Assembly (NCBI GenBank): GCA_025356635.1
Contig: JANXRY010000005.1
Span: 1 to 51,790 of the forward strand
Source of the DNA: Gammaproteobacteria bacterium
GTDB lineage: Bacteria > Pseudomonadota > Gammaproteobacteria > Xanthomonadales > Xanthomonadaceae
Reading direction: 5' to 3'
Length of the DNA: 51,790 bases
Below, piece after piece: positions 8,354 through 15,571 of the stretch. Under the pieces are notes generated by a model, which was given only the letters and a program-made list of their open reading frames with translations, ran no database searches and was not told the DNA's origin. Numbering within the stretch: the first letter of the stretch is position 1; every line of letters begins with the position of its first letter. Position numbers and translations under genes: made by a program.

Positions 8354-9250
8354 ATGTCCCTACGCCGATTGTTGCCCGCGCTCGCCCTTGCCGTTTTGCT
8401 GGGCGGATGCCAGCCACTTCCGACCCGACCGATCGCCGCCGCGCCGATCGAGGCACCTGCGGCGACCGAACCGGGGCCGTTGGGGGCCGACGACCGGCTC
8501 AATGCCGTGGCCTGGATGCAGGCATCCATCGAATACCGCCTGCTGGCGGGACAAACCTGGCGCAGCGCCCTGCTTCCGCTGGACCGGGCAATCAAAACGC
8601 CGGCCTGGGATGCGCTACCCAAGGAAGACCGCGCAACGCTGCCGGCCGGGCTGCCGCTGGCCGTGATCGTCGATATCGACGACACCGTGCTGGACGTCAC
8701 CGGCGGCGATGTGATCGACCTTGAGCGGGGGCAACCGTTCGACCACGCGCGCTGGAATGCCTGGGCGGCCAAGGCCTCGGCACCGGCAATCCCCGGCGCG
8801 CTTGAATTCGCCCGGGCGGCAGCAGCGCGGGGCGTCACTCTTTATTACGTCACCAACCGGGTGCCGGAACTGGCCGCCGCGACGCTGGCGAACCTGCGTA
8901 GCCTGGGGTTCCCGGTCAAGGACGATACCCAGTTGCTGACCCGGGGCATGCACTTTGATGGCTGCGAAGAGCCCGGCGACAGCAAGGCCTGCCGCCGGCG
9001 CGAAGTGGGCAAGACCCATCGGGTGCTCTTGTTGTTTGGCGACAGCCTAGGGGATTTTGTCGCCCCGGCGGCCAATACCACTGAAGGGCGCGAGCAGGCA
9101 GTCCGGCCCTACCTGGGCTGGGTTGGCGAGCGCTGGTTTGCCTTGCCGAACCCGGTCTATGGCAGTTGGCTGCGGTCGCTGGAAGGCGAGGCCGGCGATG
9201 CGTCGCAGGAAGCGAAGCGCCAGCGCGTCCGGGCCAGTCTGCACGACTGA
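8354..9250 (+). CDS. Lipoprotein acid phosphatase, HAD class (e(P4)-like)
   Basis: A 298-residue lipoprotein phosphatase. The signal MSLRRLLPALALAVLLGGC ends in a lipobox, so the mature protein should be lipid-anchored at Cys19. The HAD motifs follow: DIDDTVLD near residue 107 (nucleophile Asp107, acid Asp109), VTNR (motif II), and a late FGDSLGDF motif binding Mg2+. This is the class C/e(P4) acid phosphatase family, which releases phosphate from nucleotides at the cell surface for uptake of nucleosides or NAD precursors. It is divergent from the cyanophycinase-like gene, with 129 bases between starts. Confidence 0.9.
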   Translation: MSLRRLLPALALAVLLGGCQPLPTRPIAAAPIEAPAATEPGPLGADDRLNAVAWMQASIEYRLLAGQTWRSALLPLDRAIKTPAWDALPKEDRATLPAGLPLAVIVDIDDTVLDVTGGDVIDLERGQPFDHARWNAWAAKASAPAIPGALEFARAAAARGVTLYYVTNRVPELAAATLANLRSLGFPVKDDTQLLTRGMHFDGCEEPGDSKACRRREVGKTHRVLLLFGDSLGDFVAPAANTTEGREQAVRPYLGWVGERWFALPNPVYGSWLRSLEGEAGDASQEAKRQRVRASLHD

Positions 9251-9318
9251 CCCGCCCGGCCTGCCAGAGCGCGGGGGCCGATCTGCTAAATTGGCCGCCC
9301 CTGTCCCCCAATTCCCCC

Positions 9319-10200
9319 ATGTTCCGAACACCCTTCCGAGGACTACTGCCCCTGTTGCTTTGCCTTGGTCTGCTGGCCTGCCACCGCGAGGTGCAGGCGC
9401 CGGGGGATCCAGTGGCGGCGGTCAAGGGTCTGGCGGCGGCGGTTCGGGACAATGATCTGGAACGCTTTTCCCGACTGTCGGTCCCACCGGCATTGTTCGA
9501 ACGCCAGGCGCAGCGCTGGCAGGTAGCCGTGGCCGCCGCGCCACCGCCGACCGAGGCCGAACGCCGGGACTACGCCCGCTGGATGAACCGCCTGACCGAG
9601 CCCAAGGCCGAAGACAAGTTGTTCCGCTCGCTCAACAGCCGCCTGGGCAAGGTCGATCCCGAGCTCAAGGCACGTTGGCCCTTGATGAAAGCCAGCGCCG
9701 AGATCTTCCTCAAGGGTCTGATCCAGGCCAGCGACAGCTTCGGTCCGGATCAGAAGGCGCACGCCCAAGCCTTGGGCTCGGCCCTGCTCGCCGGCATCGA
9801 TCCGGAACGGCTGGCCAATCGCGATCAGGCGCGGGCCGCCGTGAAAGTGATCGTCGCTACCTCGCGCGACGTGCAACTGCCGACCCTGGACAGCCAGCGG
9901 TCACTCGGAATGGTCGCGGCGATGGACAAGAGCAGCATTGCCCTGAAAGGACTCAAGCAGATTGCCCGGCTCTATGGCCTGGATGTCGACTCTGCGCTGG
10001 ACAGGGTGCAGGCAAAGCTGGTGTCCGCCGACGGTGATCTGGTCACGATGGAGGTGAGTTATCCGCTACTCGGACAGAACGTGCAGTTCGAGCTGCAACT
10101 GATTCGCCGAAACGGCCGCTGGTACCGCGCCGATGCCGTCCACGAGGCCGAAACAGAGCTCGCCCAGCCACTGCCAACGGCCAGCAAGGTGACGCCGTGA
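9319..10200 (+). CDS. Predicted lipoprotein of unknown function
   Basis: A 293-residue protein I do not recognise. It starts with a signal sequence and lipobox (LLPLLLCLGLLACH, lipidated Cys near 18). The rest is mostly helical and charged, with no catalytic motif seen; residues 200-293 could form a small sheet domain (VSADGDLVTMEVSYPLLGQNV, then LQLIRRNGRWYRADAV). The ATG at 9319 is chosen because it gives the lipoprotein signal. Its stop overlaps the GTG start of plsB (GTGA), so it is translationally coupled to plsB and may act at the envelope. Confidence 0.8.
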   Translation: MFRTPFRGLLPLLLCLGLLACHREVQAPGDPVAAVKGLAAAVRDNDLERFSRLSVPPALFERQAQRWQVAVAAAPPPTEAERRDYARWMNRLTEPKAEDKLFRSLNSRLGKVDPELKARWPLMKASAEIFLKGLIQASDSFGPDQKAHAQALGSALLAGIDPERLANRDQARAAVKVIVATSRDVQLPTLDSQRSLGMVAAMDKSSIALKGLKQIARLYGLDVDSALDRVQAKLVSADGDLVTMEVSYPLLGQNVQFELQLIRRNGRWYRADAVHEAETELAQPLPTASKVTP

Positions 10201-12680
10201 GCCGGCCACCGTGGTGGGCGCGTTGGCTGGAAAAACTTCTGGCGCCGTGGATCGAAATCAAGCGCGAACCGACCATTCCGCCATTCACGCTGGAGCGTCC
10301 GGTCTGTTATGTACTTGAACACTATGGCTTATCGAATTCGCTGATCCTGGACCGCGCCTGTCGTGAAGCCGGTTTGCCTTCACCGCTGGCGCCGTTGCCC
10401 GGCGATCCGCTTGGCCGCAAGCGCGCTTATATCGCCTTGTCGCGGCGTAGCGGCGGCACCTTGAGCCGGCCGCGCAACAAGTCCCATTCCGACGGCCTGT
10501 CGCGCCTGTTGATGGCGCATCGCCTGTATCCCGACCAGGATGTGCAACTGGTGCCGGTGTCGATCTTCGTCGGCCGCGCGCCGACCCGGCAGTCCGGTTG
10601 GTTCTCGGTGTTGTTTGCAGAAAACTGGGCGCTGGTCGGCCGCTTTCGTCGCCTGCTGGCGATCCTGCTCAACGGCCGAGATACTGTCGTGCAGTTTTCG
10701 CCGAGTGTGCGCGTGCGCGACATCCTCGCCGAAGACCTGCCGCAGGAACGCACGGTGCGCCGTACCTCGCGCTTGTTGCGCGCGCACTTCCGGCGTATTC
10801 GCGCCGCGGTGATCGGGCCCGACCTGTCGACCCGCCGCTTACTGGTGGATCGTGTGCTCGACGCCGAGCCGGTGCGCAAGGCGATTACCGAACAGGCGCG
10901 TCGCGACAAGAGCGAATACCTGGAAGCCTGGAAGAAGGCGCACGGCTACGCCTGGGAAATCGCCGCCGATTATTCGCACCCGGTGGTGCGCTCGCTGTCG
11001 TTCGTACTGACCGGTTTCTGGAACCGCATTTTCGACGGCGTCTCGATTCACCATCTGGATAGCGTCAAACAAGCGGCGCCTGGCCACGAAGTCGTCTACG
11101 TGCCTTGTCACCGCAGCCACATGGATTATTTGTTGCTGAGCTACCTGCTCTACCAGCACGGCATCGTTCCGCCGCATATCGCTGCCGGCGTCAATCTGAA
11201 TCTGCCCGTGATCGGTTCTCTTTTGCGTCGTGGCGGCGCGTTCTTCCTGAGGCGCAGCTTCAAGGCCAATGCGCTGTACTCGGCGGTATTTTCCGAATAC
11301 GTCGCCCAGCTTGTTGGCGAGGGCTTCTCGATCGAGTACTTCATCGAGGGTGGCCGCTCGCGCACCGGCCGCCTGCTCGCGCCCAAGGGCGGCATGATTG
11401 CGTTGACCATGCGCGCGTTCCTGCGCGCGCCGCGCCGGCCGGTGCTGTTCCAGCCGGTTTATATCGGCTACGAAAAACTCATCGAAGGCAAGAGTTACCT
11501 GGATGAATTGACCGGCCAGCCCAAGCAGAAAGAAACCGTCTGGGCGCTGCTGCGCAGCGTCGCCGAAATCCTGCGCGAACGTCACGGCCGGGTCACGGTG
11601 AACTTCGGCGAGCCGGTGCGTCTGGACGACATATTGGCCACCCACGCGCCCAATTGGCGCGAACGGCTGGCCGACCCGGAGGACAAGCCGACCTGGATCG
11701 GCGACGCGGTCGACGATCTTGCCCAGCGCATCCAGGTCAACATCAACCGCGCGGCCGACGTCAATCCGATCAACCTGCTGGCAATCACCTTGCTGTCCAC
11801 GCCCAAGCACGCGATGGGCGAAGCGGACCTACATGCCCAGCTGGCGCTGTCGAAAATCTTGCTCGCGGCGCTGCCATATTCGGATCGGGTAACCGTCACG
11901 GCACTGCTGCCGGCCGAGATCATCGCCTATGGCGAACAGATCGGCGTGCTTACACGGACCCGCCATCCACTTGGCGACGTGCTCTCGTTTGAAGGCGAAA
12001 CTGCGGTACTGCAAAGTTATTACCGCAACAATGTGCTGCATCTGTTCGCCGCTGCGGCTTGGGTGGCGCTGTGTTTCCAGAACAACCGGCGGCTTTCGCG
12101 TGCCGGAGTGTTGCTGTTGGGGCGCGCGATCTATCCGTTCATCCGCGAGGAGCTGTTCCTGCCCTGGAGCGACGACGAATTCGCCGCGCGGCTCGACGCG
12201 ACCATCGGTCTGTTCATCGCCCAAGGCCTGCTCTCGGTCGCCAACGAAGACGACGGCGGCATCCTCTCGCGCGGGCCCGGCCAGACCGACGAAGTCTTCC
12301 GCCTGCGCGCGATCGCGCACAGCCTGCAACAGGCGTTCGAACGCTACTTCATCGCCATCACGACCTTGGTCAAGAATGGGCCGCGCGTGGTCTCGGCGAG
12401 CGAGTTGGAAACACTGTGCCAGCTGGCCGCGCAGCGGTTGTCGTTGCTGTACGCGCCGGCGGCGCCGGAGTTCTTCGACAAGTCCTTGTTTCGCAGCTTC
12501 ATCGGAAAATTGCGCGAACTCAAATTGGTTTGGCTATGCCCGAATGGCAAGCTCGATTTCGACGAGCGCCTCAACGCGTGGGAAAAGGACGCCAAACTCG
12601 TGCTCAGTCGCGAACTGCGCGCGACGATTTCGAAAATCTCGCCCGAAGCGGTCAGCAAAGTGGCTGCGAAAGACTCTTGA
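10197..12680 (+). CDS. plsB: Glycerol-3-phosphate 1-O-acyltransferase
   Basis: An 827-residue inner-membrane enzyme that puts the first acyl chain on glycerol-3-phosphate, the entry step of phospholipid synthesis, using acyl-CoA or acyl-ACP. The four acyltransferase blocks are in order: HRSHMD (305-310, catalytic His and Asp), GGAFFLRR (about 345), FIEGGRSRTGR (about 382) and PVYIGYEKL (about 420). Length matches E. coli PlsB. Translation starts at a GTG that overlaps the stop of the lipoprotein gene upstream. No intrinsic terminator is visible after it. Confidence 0.96.
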   Translation: MSRPPWWARWLEKLLAPWIEIKREPTIPPFTLERPVCYVLEHYGLSNSLILDRACREAGLPSPLAPLPGDPLGRKRAYIALSRRSGGTLSRPRNKSHSDGLSRLLMAHRLYPDQDVQLVPVSIFVGRAPTRQSGWFSVLFAENWALVGRFRRLLAILLNGRDTVVQFSPSVRVRDILAEDLPQERTVRRTSRLLRAHFRRIRAAVIGPDLSTRRLLVDRVLDAEPVRKAITEQARRDKSEYLEAWKKAHGYAWEIAADYSHPVVRSLSFVLTGFWNRIFDGVSIHHLDSVKQAAPGHEVVYVPCHRSHMDYLLLSYLLYQHGIVPPHIAAGVNLNLPVIGSLLRRGGAFFLRRSFKANALYSAVFSEYVAQLVGEGFSIEYFIEGGRSRTGRLLAPKGGMIALTMRAFLRAPRRPVLFQPVYIGYEKLIEGKSYLDELTGQPKQKETVWALLRSVAEILRERHGRVTVNFGEPVRLDDILATHAPNWRERLADPEDKPTWIGDAVDDLAQRIQVNINRAADVNPINLLAITLLSTPKHAMGEADLHAQLALSKILLAALPYSDRVTVTALLPAEIIAYGEQIGVLTRTRHPLGDVLSFEGETAVLQSYYRNNVLHLFAAAAWVALCFQNNRRLSRAGVLLLGRAIYPFIREELFLPWSDDEFAARLDATIGLFIAQGLLSVANEDDGGILSRGPGQTDEVFRLRAIAHSLQQAFERYFIAITTLVKNGPRVVSASELETLCQLAAQRLSLLYAPAAPEFFDKSLFRSFIGKLRELKLVWLCPNGKLDFDERLNAWEKDAKLVLSRELRATISKISPEAVSKVAAKDS

Positions 12681-12717
12681 CGTCGTGGCAGGCGTCGAGG
12701 CCCCGCCGCTCGCGCCA

Positions 12718-12945
12718 TCAGGCGTCGAGGTCGGGGATCAGCCGGCTCTCAAGGCTGGCGATCATGTCGCGGATCTTCAGCTTGCGTTTTTTCAGGCGCT
12801 TGGTCGCCAACTCGTCGACGGCCGGATCGCCGGTAAAACGCTCGATTGCGGCATCGAGGTCGCGATGCTCGGTACGCAATTCGATCAGCTGGCGGGCGAT
12901 CTTCGCGGGGTCGGGTGGTTGCGGCATGGGTTTCTCCGTCGCCAT
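12718..12945 (-). CDS. YdcH-like small protein (DUF465)
   Basis: A 75-residue, probably all-helical cytoplasmic protein. The pattern LIELRTEHRDLDAAIERF followed by LKKRKLKIRDMIASLE is the DUF465/YdcH signature of two paired helices. The function is unknown in any species I can name. It stands alone on the minus strand between plsB and rdgC, which are both on the plus strand. Confidence 0.8.
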   Translation of the reverse strand: MATEKPMPQPPDPAKIARQLIELRTEHRDLDAAIERFTGDPAVDELATKRLKKRKLKIRDMIASLESRLIPDLDA

Positions 12946-12990
12946 CAGCTTACACGCGCAGCCGGGTCGGCACCGGCTAAACTTACGAAC

Positions 12991-13037
12991 CGAGGATCAT
13001 CCTCGATCAATGCATTGGATGCCCGCCACGCGGGCAT
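12991..13037 (+). repeat. REP-like pair of short hairpins upstream of rdgC
   Basis: CGAGGAT-C-ATCCTCG (12991-13005) is a near-continuous 7-bp palindrome. ATGCCCGC-CAC-GCGGGCAT (13019-13037) is a perfect 8-bp hairpin, followed by GACGAGG. The second matches the GGATxCCCGC...GCGGGxATGACG repeats common in Xanthomonadales genomes. They fill most of the gap before rdgC. Confidence 0.55.
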
Positions 13038-13063
13038 GACGAGGTGAAAGCCATGGAGTTTCG

Positions 13064-13972
13064 ATGTTCTTCCGCAATCTGAGTTTTTTCCGCTTTCCGC
13101 TCGCGCAAAACAAGACCTTCGAACAACTCGATGAAGCTCTGGCTGATTGCCGGCTCAAACCGGTGGGTCCGCTCGATGCGCTCTCGCGCGGCTTCGTCTC
13201 GCCGTTCGGGCGCGACGAGCCCGTGCTCTCGCATCGCATCGGTCACGCAATCTGGTTGACCCTCGGCGGCGAAGATCGCTTGCTTCCCGCCGCCGTGGTC
13301 AACGATGCGCTTGGCAAGAAGATCGCCGACATCGAAGCCAAGGATGGGCGCAAGCTCGGCGGTCGCGCGCGCAAACGGCTCAAGGAAGACCTGGTGCACG
13401 AATTGCTGCCCAAGGCCTTCATCAAGCCGATGCGCTGCGACGGCATGCTCGATCTGCAACATGGCGTGGTGGCGATCGATACTTCCTCGCGCAAGGTCGC
13501 CGAAGGTTTCGTTACCGAACTGCGGCATGCGCTCGGAAGCTTTCCCGCAGTGCCGCTCAATGTTGAAGCCTCGGCGCGTATCGTGCTCACCGGTTGGATC
13601 GCTGGCGAATTTTTGCCCGATGGATTGGCGCTCGGCGACGAATGCGAACTCAAGGACCCCAGCGAGCGCGGCGCGGTGGTGCGTTGCACGCGCCAGGATC
13701 TGGCCGGCGAAGAGATCGCCAAGCATCTGGAATCGGGCAAGCAAGTGACGCGCCTGGCGCTGACGCTGGAGGATCGCCTCAGCTTCGTACTGGGCGACGA
13801 TCTGGTGGTGCGCAAGCTCAAGTTCCTCGAAGGCGCCGTGGAATCGCTCGAAGGCAGCGAGCGTGATTCATTGCGTGCCGAACTCGACGCCCGCTTCGCC
13901 TTGATGGCCGGGGAAGTGTCACGGCTGTTCGCGTTGCTCGAACAAACCTTCAAGCTCAGCAAGCCGGAGTAG
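13064..13972 (+). CDS. rdgC: Recombination-associated protein RdgC
   Basis: A 302-residue DNA-binding protein that forms rings on duplex DNA and limits RecA activity. The N-terminus (MFFRNLSFFRFP) and the segments GFVSPFG and LLPAAVVNDAL are characteristic of the family, as are the central block HELLPKAFIKP and the C-terminal LEGAVESLEG region. Length equals the usual 300 or so residues. It is monocistronic or leads the short run of three genes at 13064-15253. A REP-like element lies just upstream. Confidence 0.95.
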   Translation: MFFRNLSFFRFPLAQNKTFEQLDEALADCRLKPVGPLDALSRGFVSPFGRDEPVLSHRIGHAIWLTLGGEDRLLPAAVVNDALGKKIADIEAKDGRKLGGRARKRLKEDLVHELLPKAFIKPMRCDGMLDLQHGVVAIDTSSRKVAEGFVTELRHALGSFPAVPLNVEASARIVLTGWIAGEFLPDGLALGDECELKDPSERGAVVRCTRQDLAGEEIAKHLESGKQVTRLALTLEDRLSFVLGDDLVVRKLKFLEGAVESLEGSERDSLRAELDARFALMAGEVSRLFALLEQTFKLSKPE

Positions 13973-13982
13973 ACTCCCGGCC

Positions 13983-14486
13983 ATGAGCCACCCGAATGCC
14001 GAACTCATCGCGCGCTTCTACACCGCTTTCGCCGCGCTCGACGATGCCGCCATAGCCGAATGCTATGGCGCCGACGCCCACTTCCAGGACGAAGTTTTCC
14101 TGCTTCGTGGTCGCGATCAAGTGGCCGGGATGTGGCGAATGCTATGCGCGACGACCCGCGCGAAAGGTCGTGACGCCTGGTCGCTGACCTTCAGCGGAGT
14201 CGAAGCCGACGATCGCCACGGTAAAGCGTGCTGGGAGGCGCACTATCGGTTCAGCACCACAGGCCGATTGGTGCACAACGTGATCGCCGCCGAGTTCGAA
14301 TTCCGCGATGGCCGGATCGTGACGCATCGCGACCGTTTCAATTTCTGGCGTTGGTCCCGGCAAGCGCTGGGCGCACCAGGCTGGCTGCTCGGCGGGACGC
14401 CGTTGCTGCGCCGCAAAGTGCAGGCACAAGCCGCTGCCAACTTGCGCGCATTCCTGGGCTTGCCCGCTGGCGCCGCCGACCGATGA
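13983..14486 (+). CDS. NTF2-like / SnoaL-like domain protein
   Basis: A 167-residue protein whose first 120 residues follow the NTF2-like fold: a helix (MSHPNAELIARFYTAF), ECYGADAHFQDEVF, a helical region around a Met-Trp pair (GMWRML), and strands ending in EFEFRDGRIVTHRDRFNFWRW. This family includes small cone-shaped enzymes and binding proteins, so the role cannot be set. The C-terminal 40 residues are an extension. It overlaps the next gene by four bases (ATGA). Confidence 0.8.
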   Translation: MSHPNAELIARFYTAFAALDDAAIAECYGADAHFQDEVFLLRGRDQVAGMWRMLCATTRAKGRDAWSLTFSGVEADDRHGKACWEAHYRFSTTGRLVHNVIAAEFEFRDGRIVTHRDRFNFWRWSRQALGAPGWLLGGTPLLRRKVQAQAAANLRAFLGLPAGAADR

Positions 14487-15253
14487 TCGGGCTGCGCTCT
14501 CTGCTGGCGCCGCAACCGCCACAGGAGGAACGCCGCGAATTCGTGCTCGAAGACGGAACCAGCACGTCCGTGCGTTGGGTGCGTGATACCCGTGCCCGCC
14601 GACTGCGTTTGATCGTCAACGAACGAGGAGTCCGGCTGACCTTGCCGCGTCGTGCATCGGCCAAGCTGGCCGAAGCCTTCCTGGTCGAACATCGCGCCTG
14701 GCTGGCCATGCAACTCACTCAGCGGCAAGTCCAGGAGCGGCCGGCCTTTGTGCCTGGCACTGCAACGGCATTGCTGCTACGGGGCGAGGAGCTGCCTCTG
14801 ACCTGGCGGGACGGGCGCTACGCCCGGATCGAACGGGATCTGGCCGGGATCAGCATTACCCGCCCGGCCCGCGGAACTGACCGGCAGTTCCGGGCGGCCC
14901 TGCTCGACTTCTATAAGCGGGAAGCCCGCGCCGACCTCGGCACCTGGCTGCCAAAGTACCTGCCCAGCCTGCCGCGAGCGCCGCTGGCGTTCCGGTTGCG
15001 GCCGCTGTCCTCGCTGTGGGGATCGCTGAGTCCGAAAGATGCCCTGTCGCTGGACCTGTCACTGGTCCTGGGCCGGCCATCGGCCTTCGAATACGTGCTC
15101 GTTCACGAGCTTTGCCATTTGCTTCACCGGGACCATTCCCGCCGGTTTTGGCGCGAAGTCGAGGCTAGAGCGCCGTATTGGCGGGCTGAGCGTGATTATC
15201 TGCATGGTCAGGGGCTGGCTCTGAAACGGGAACTGGCCCGGCTTCTGGGCTGA
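14483..15253 (+). CDS. YgjP-like zinc metallopeptidase domain protein (DUF45)
   Basis: A 256-residue protein of the YgjP/WLM metallopeptidase group. The zinc motif HELCH (208-212) with a third ligand in HRDHS a few residues on is complete, followed by FWREVEARAPYWRAERDYL as in the family. The N-terminal half (RARRLRLIVNERGVRLTLP) is the usual strand-rich leader. Its cellular role is not established; relatives are predicted proteases. The ATG sits in an ATGA overlap with the NTF2-like gene, so the pair is probably an operon. Confidence 0.87.
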   Translation: MIGLRSLLAPQPPQEERREFVLEDGTSTSVRWVRDTRARRLRLIVNERGVRLTLPRRASAKLAEAFLVEHRAWLAMQLTQRQVQERPAFVPGTATALLLRGEELPLTWRDGRYARIERDLAGISITRPARGTDRQFRAALLDFYKREARADLGTWLPKYLPSLPRAPLAFRLRPLSSLWGSLSPKDALSLDLSLVLGRPSAFEYVLVHELCHLLHRDHSRRFWREVEARAPYWRAERDYLHGQGLALKRELARLLG

Positions 15254-15302
15254 AAAATCTGGCATGTCGGGGAACTTTTAGGGTTCTGTCACAAATTAGG
15301 GC

Positions 15303-15332
15303 TTGACGGCGATTGCCGACCCCGCCTACATT
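15303..15332 (+). promoter_or_regulatory. Sigma-70-like promoter of the giant autotransporter gene
   Basis: TTGACG (15303-15308), an 18-base spacer and TACATT (15327-15332) form a good match to the housekeeping consensus. Transcription should start near 15339. Confidence 0.6.
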
Positions 15333-15339
15333 GACCCTA

Positions 15340-15358
15340 GGTTAATACCGGGTTAACC
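15340..15358. promoter_or_regulatory. Candidate operator, GGTTAA-N7-TTAACC
   Basis: A perfect 6-base inverted repeat with a 7-base spacer lies at about +1 to +20 of the predicted transcript, a common site for repressor binding. The cognate regulator is unknown. Confidence 0.45.
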
Positions 15359-15452
15359 CTCGGTAATTGTTCACTAAATGAGTCAAGAATGACCGATCAG
15401 CAAGTAATTAATTCCCAAACTGGCGGAAATTCAGTGGTTTGCGTCACAAGTC

Positions 15453-15476
15453 GACGACGATGACGTCATCGTTGTC
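15453..15476. promoter_or_regulatory. 24-base palindrome centred on TGACGTCA
   Basis: The two 12-base arms meet with no spacer and pair at 11 of 12 positions; the exception is G15456 with T15473, which is a G-U wobble in RNA. It lies within the predicted leader, 96 bases before the start codon. It could be a protein-binding site or part of an mRNA structure. Confidence 0.5.
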
Positions 15477-15571
15477 CGGTTTTGCCTCGCCTTTGCGTTA
15501 GCACAGGTTCTGGCATTGGTTTCTTTAACGTAATTGCAACTTCAGTTTTAGTCCTCAGGGGGACATTCGTC

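Larger units (their letters stand above)
15254..15571. other. 318-base intergenic leader region of the giant surface-protein gene
   Basis: No gene is visible here. The stretch is markedly richer in A and T than its neighbours and holds one good promoter, a GGTTAA/TTAACC inverted repeat just past the expected transcription start, and a 24-base palindrome further on. If the promoter is used, the untranslated leader is about 230 bases, long enough for post-transcriptional control. The ribosome site AGGGGGA (15557-15563) is eight bases before the ATG. Confidence 0.7.

Noticed and set aside
15482-15571. Extension of the giant protein to an earlier start at 15482
   Set aside because: The ATG at 15572 has AGGGGGA at the right spacing and begins a plausible extended signal peptide; the earlier start has neither.
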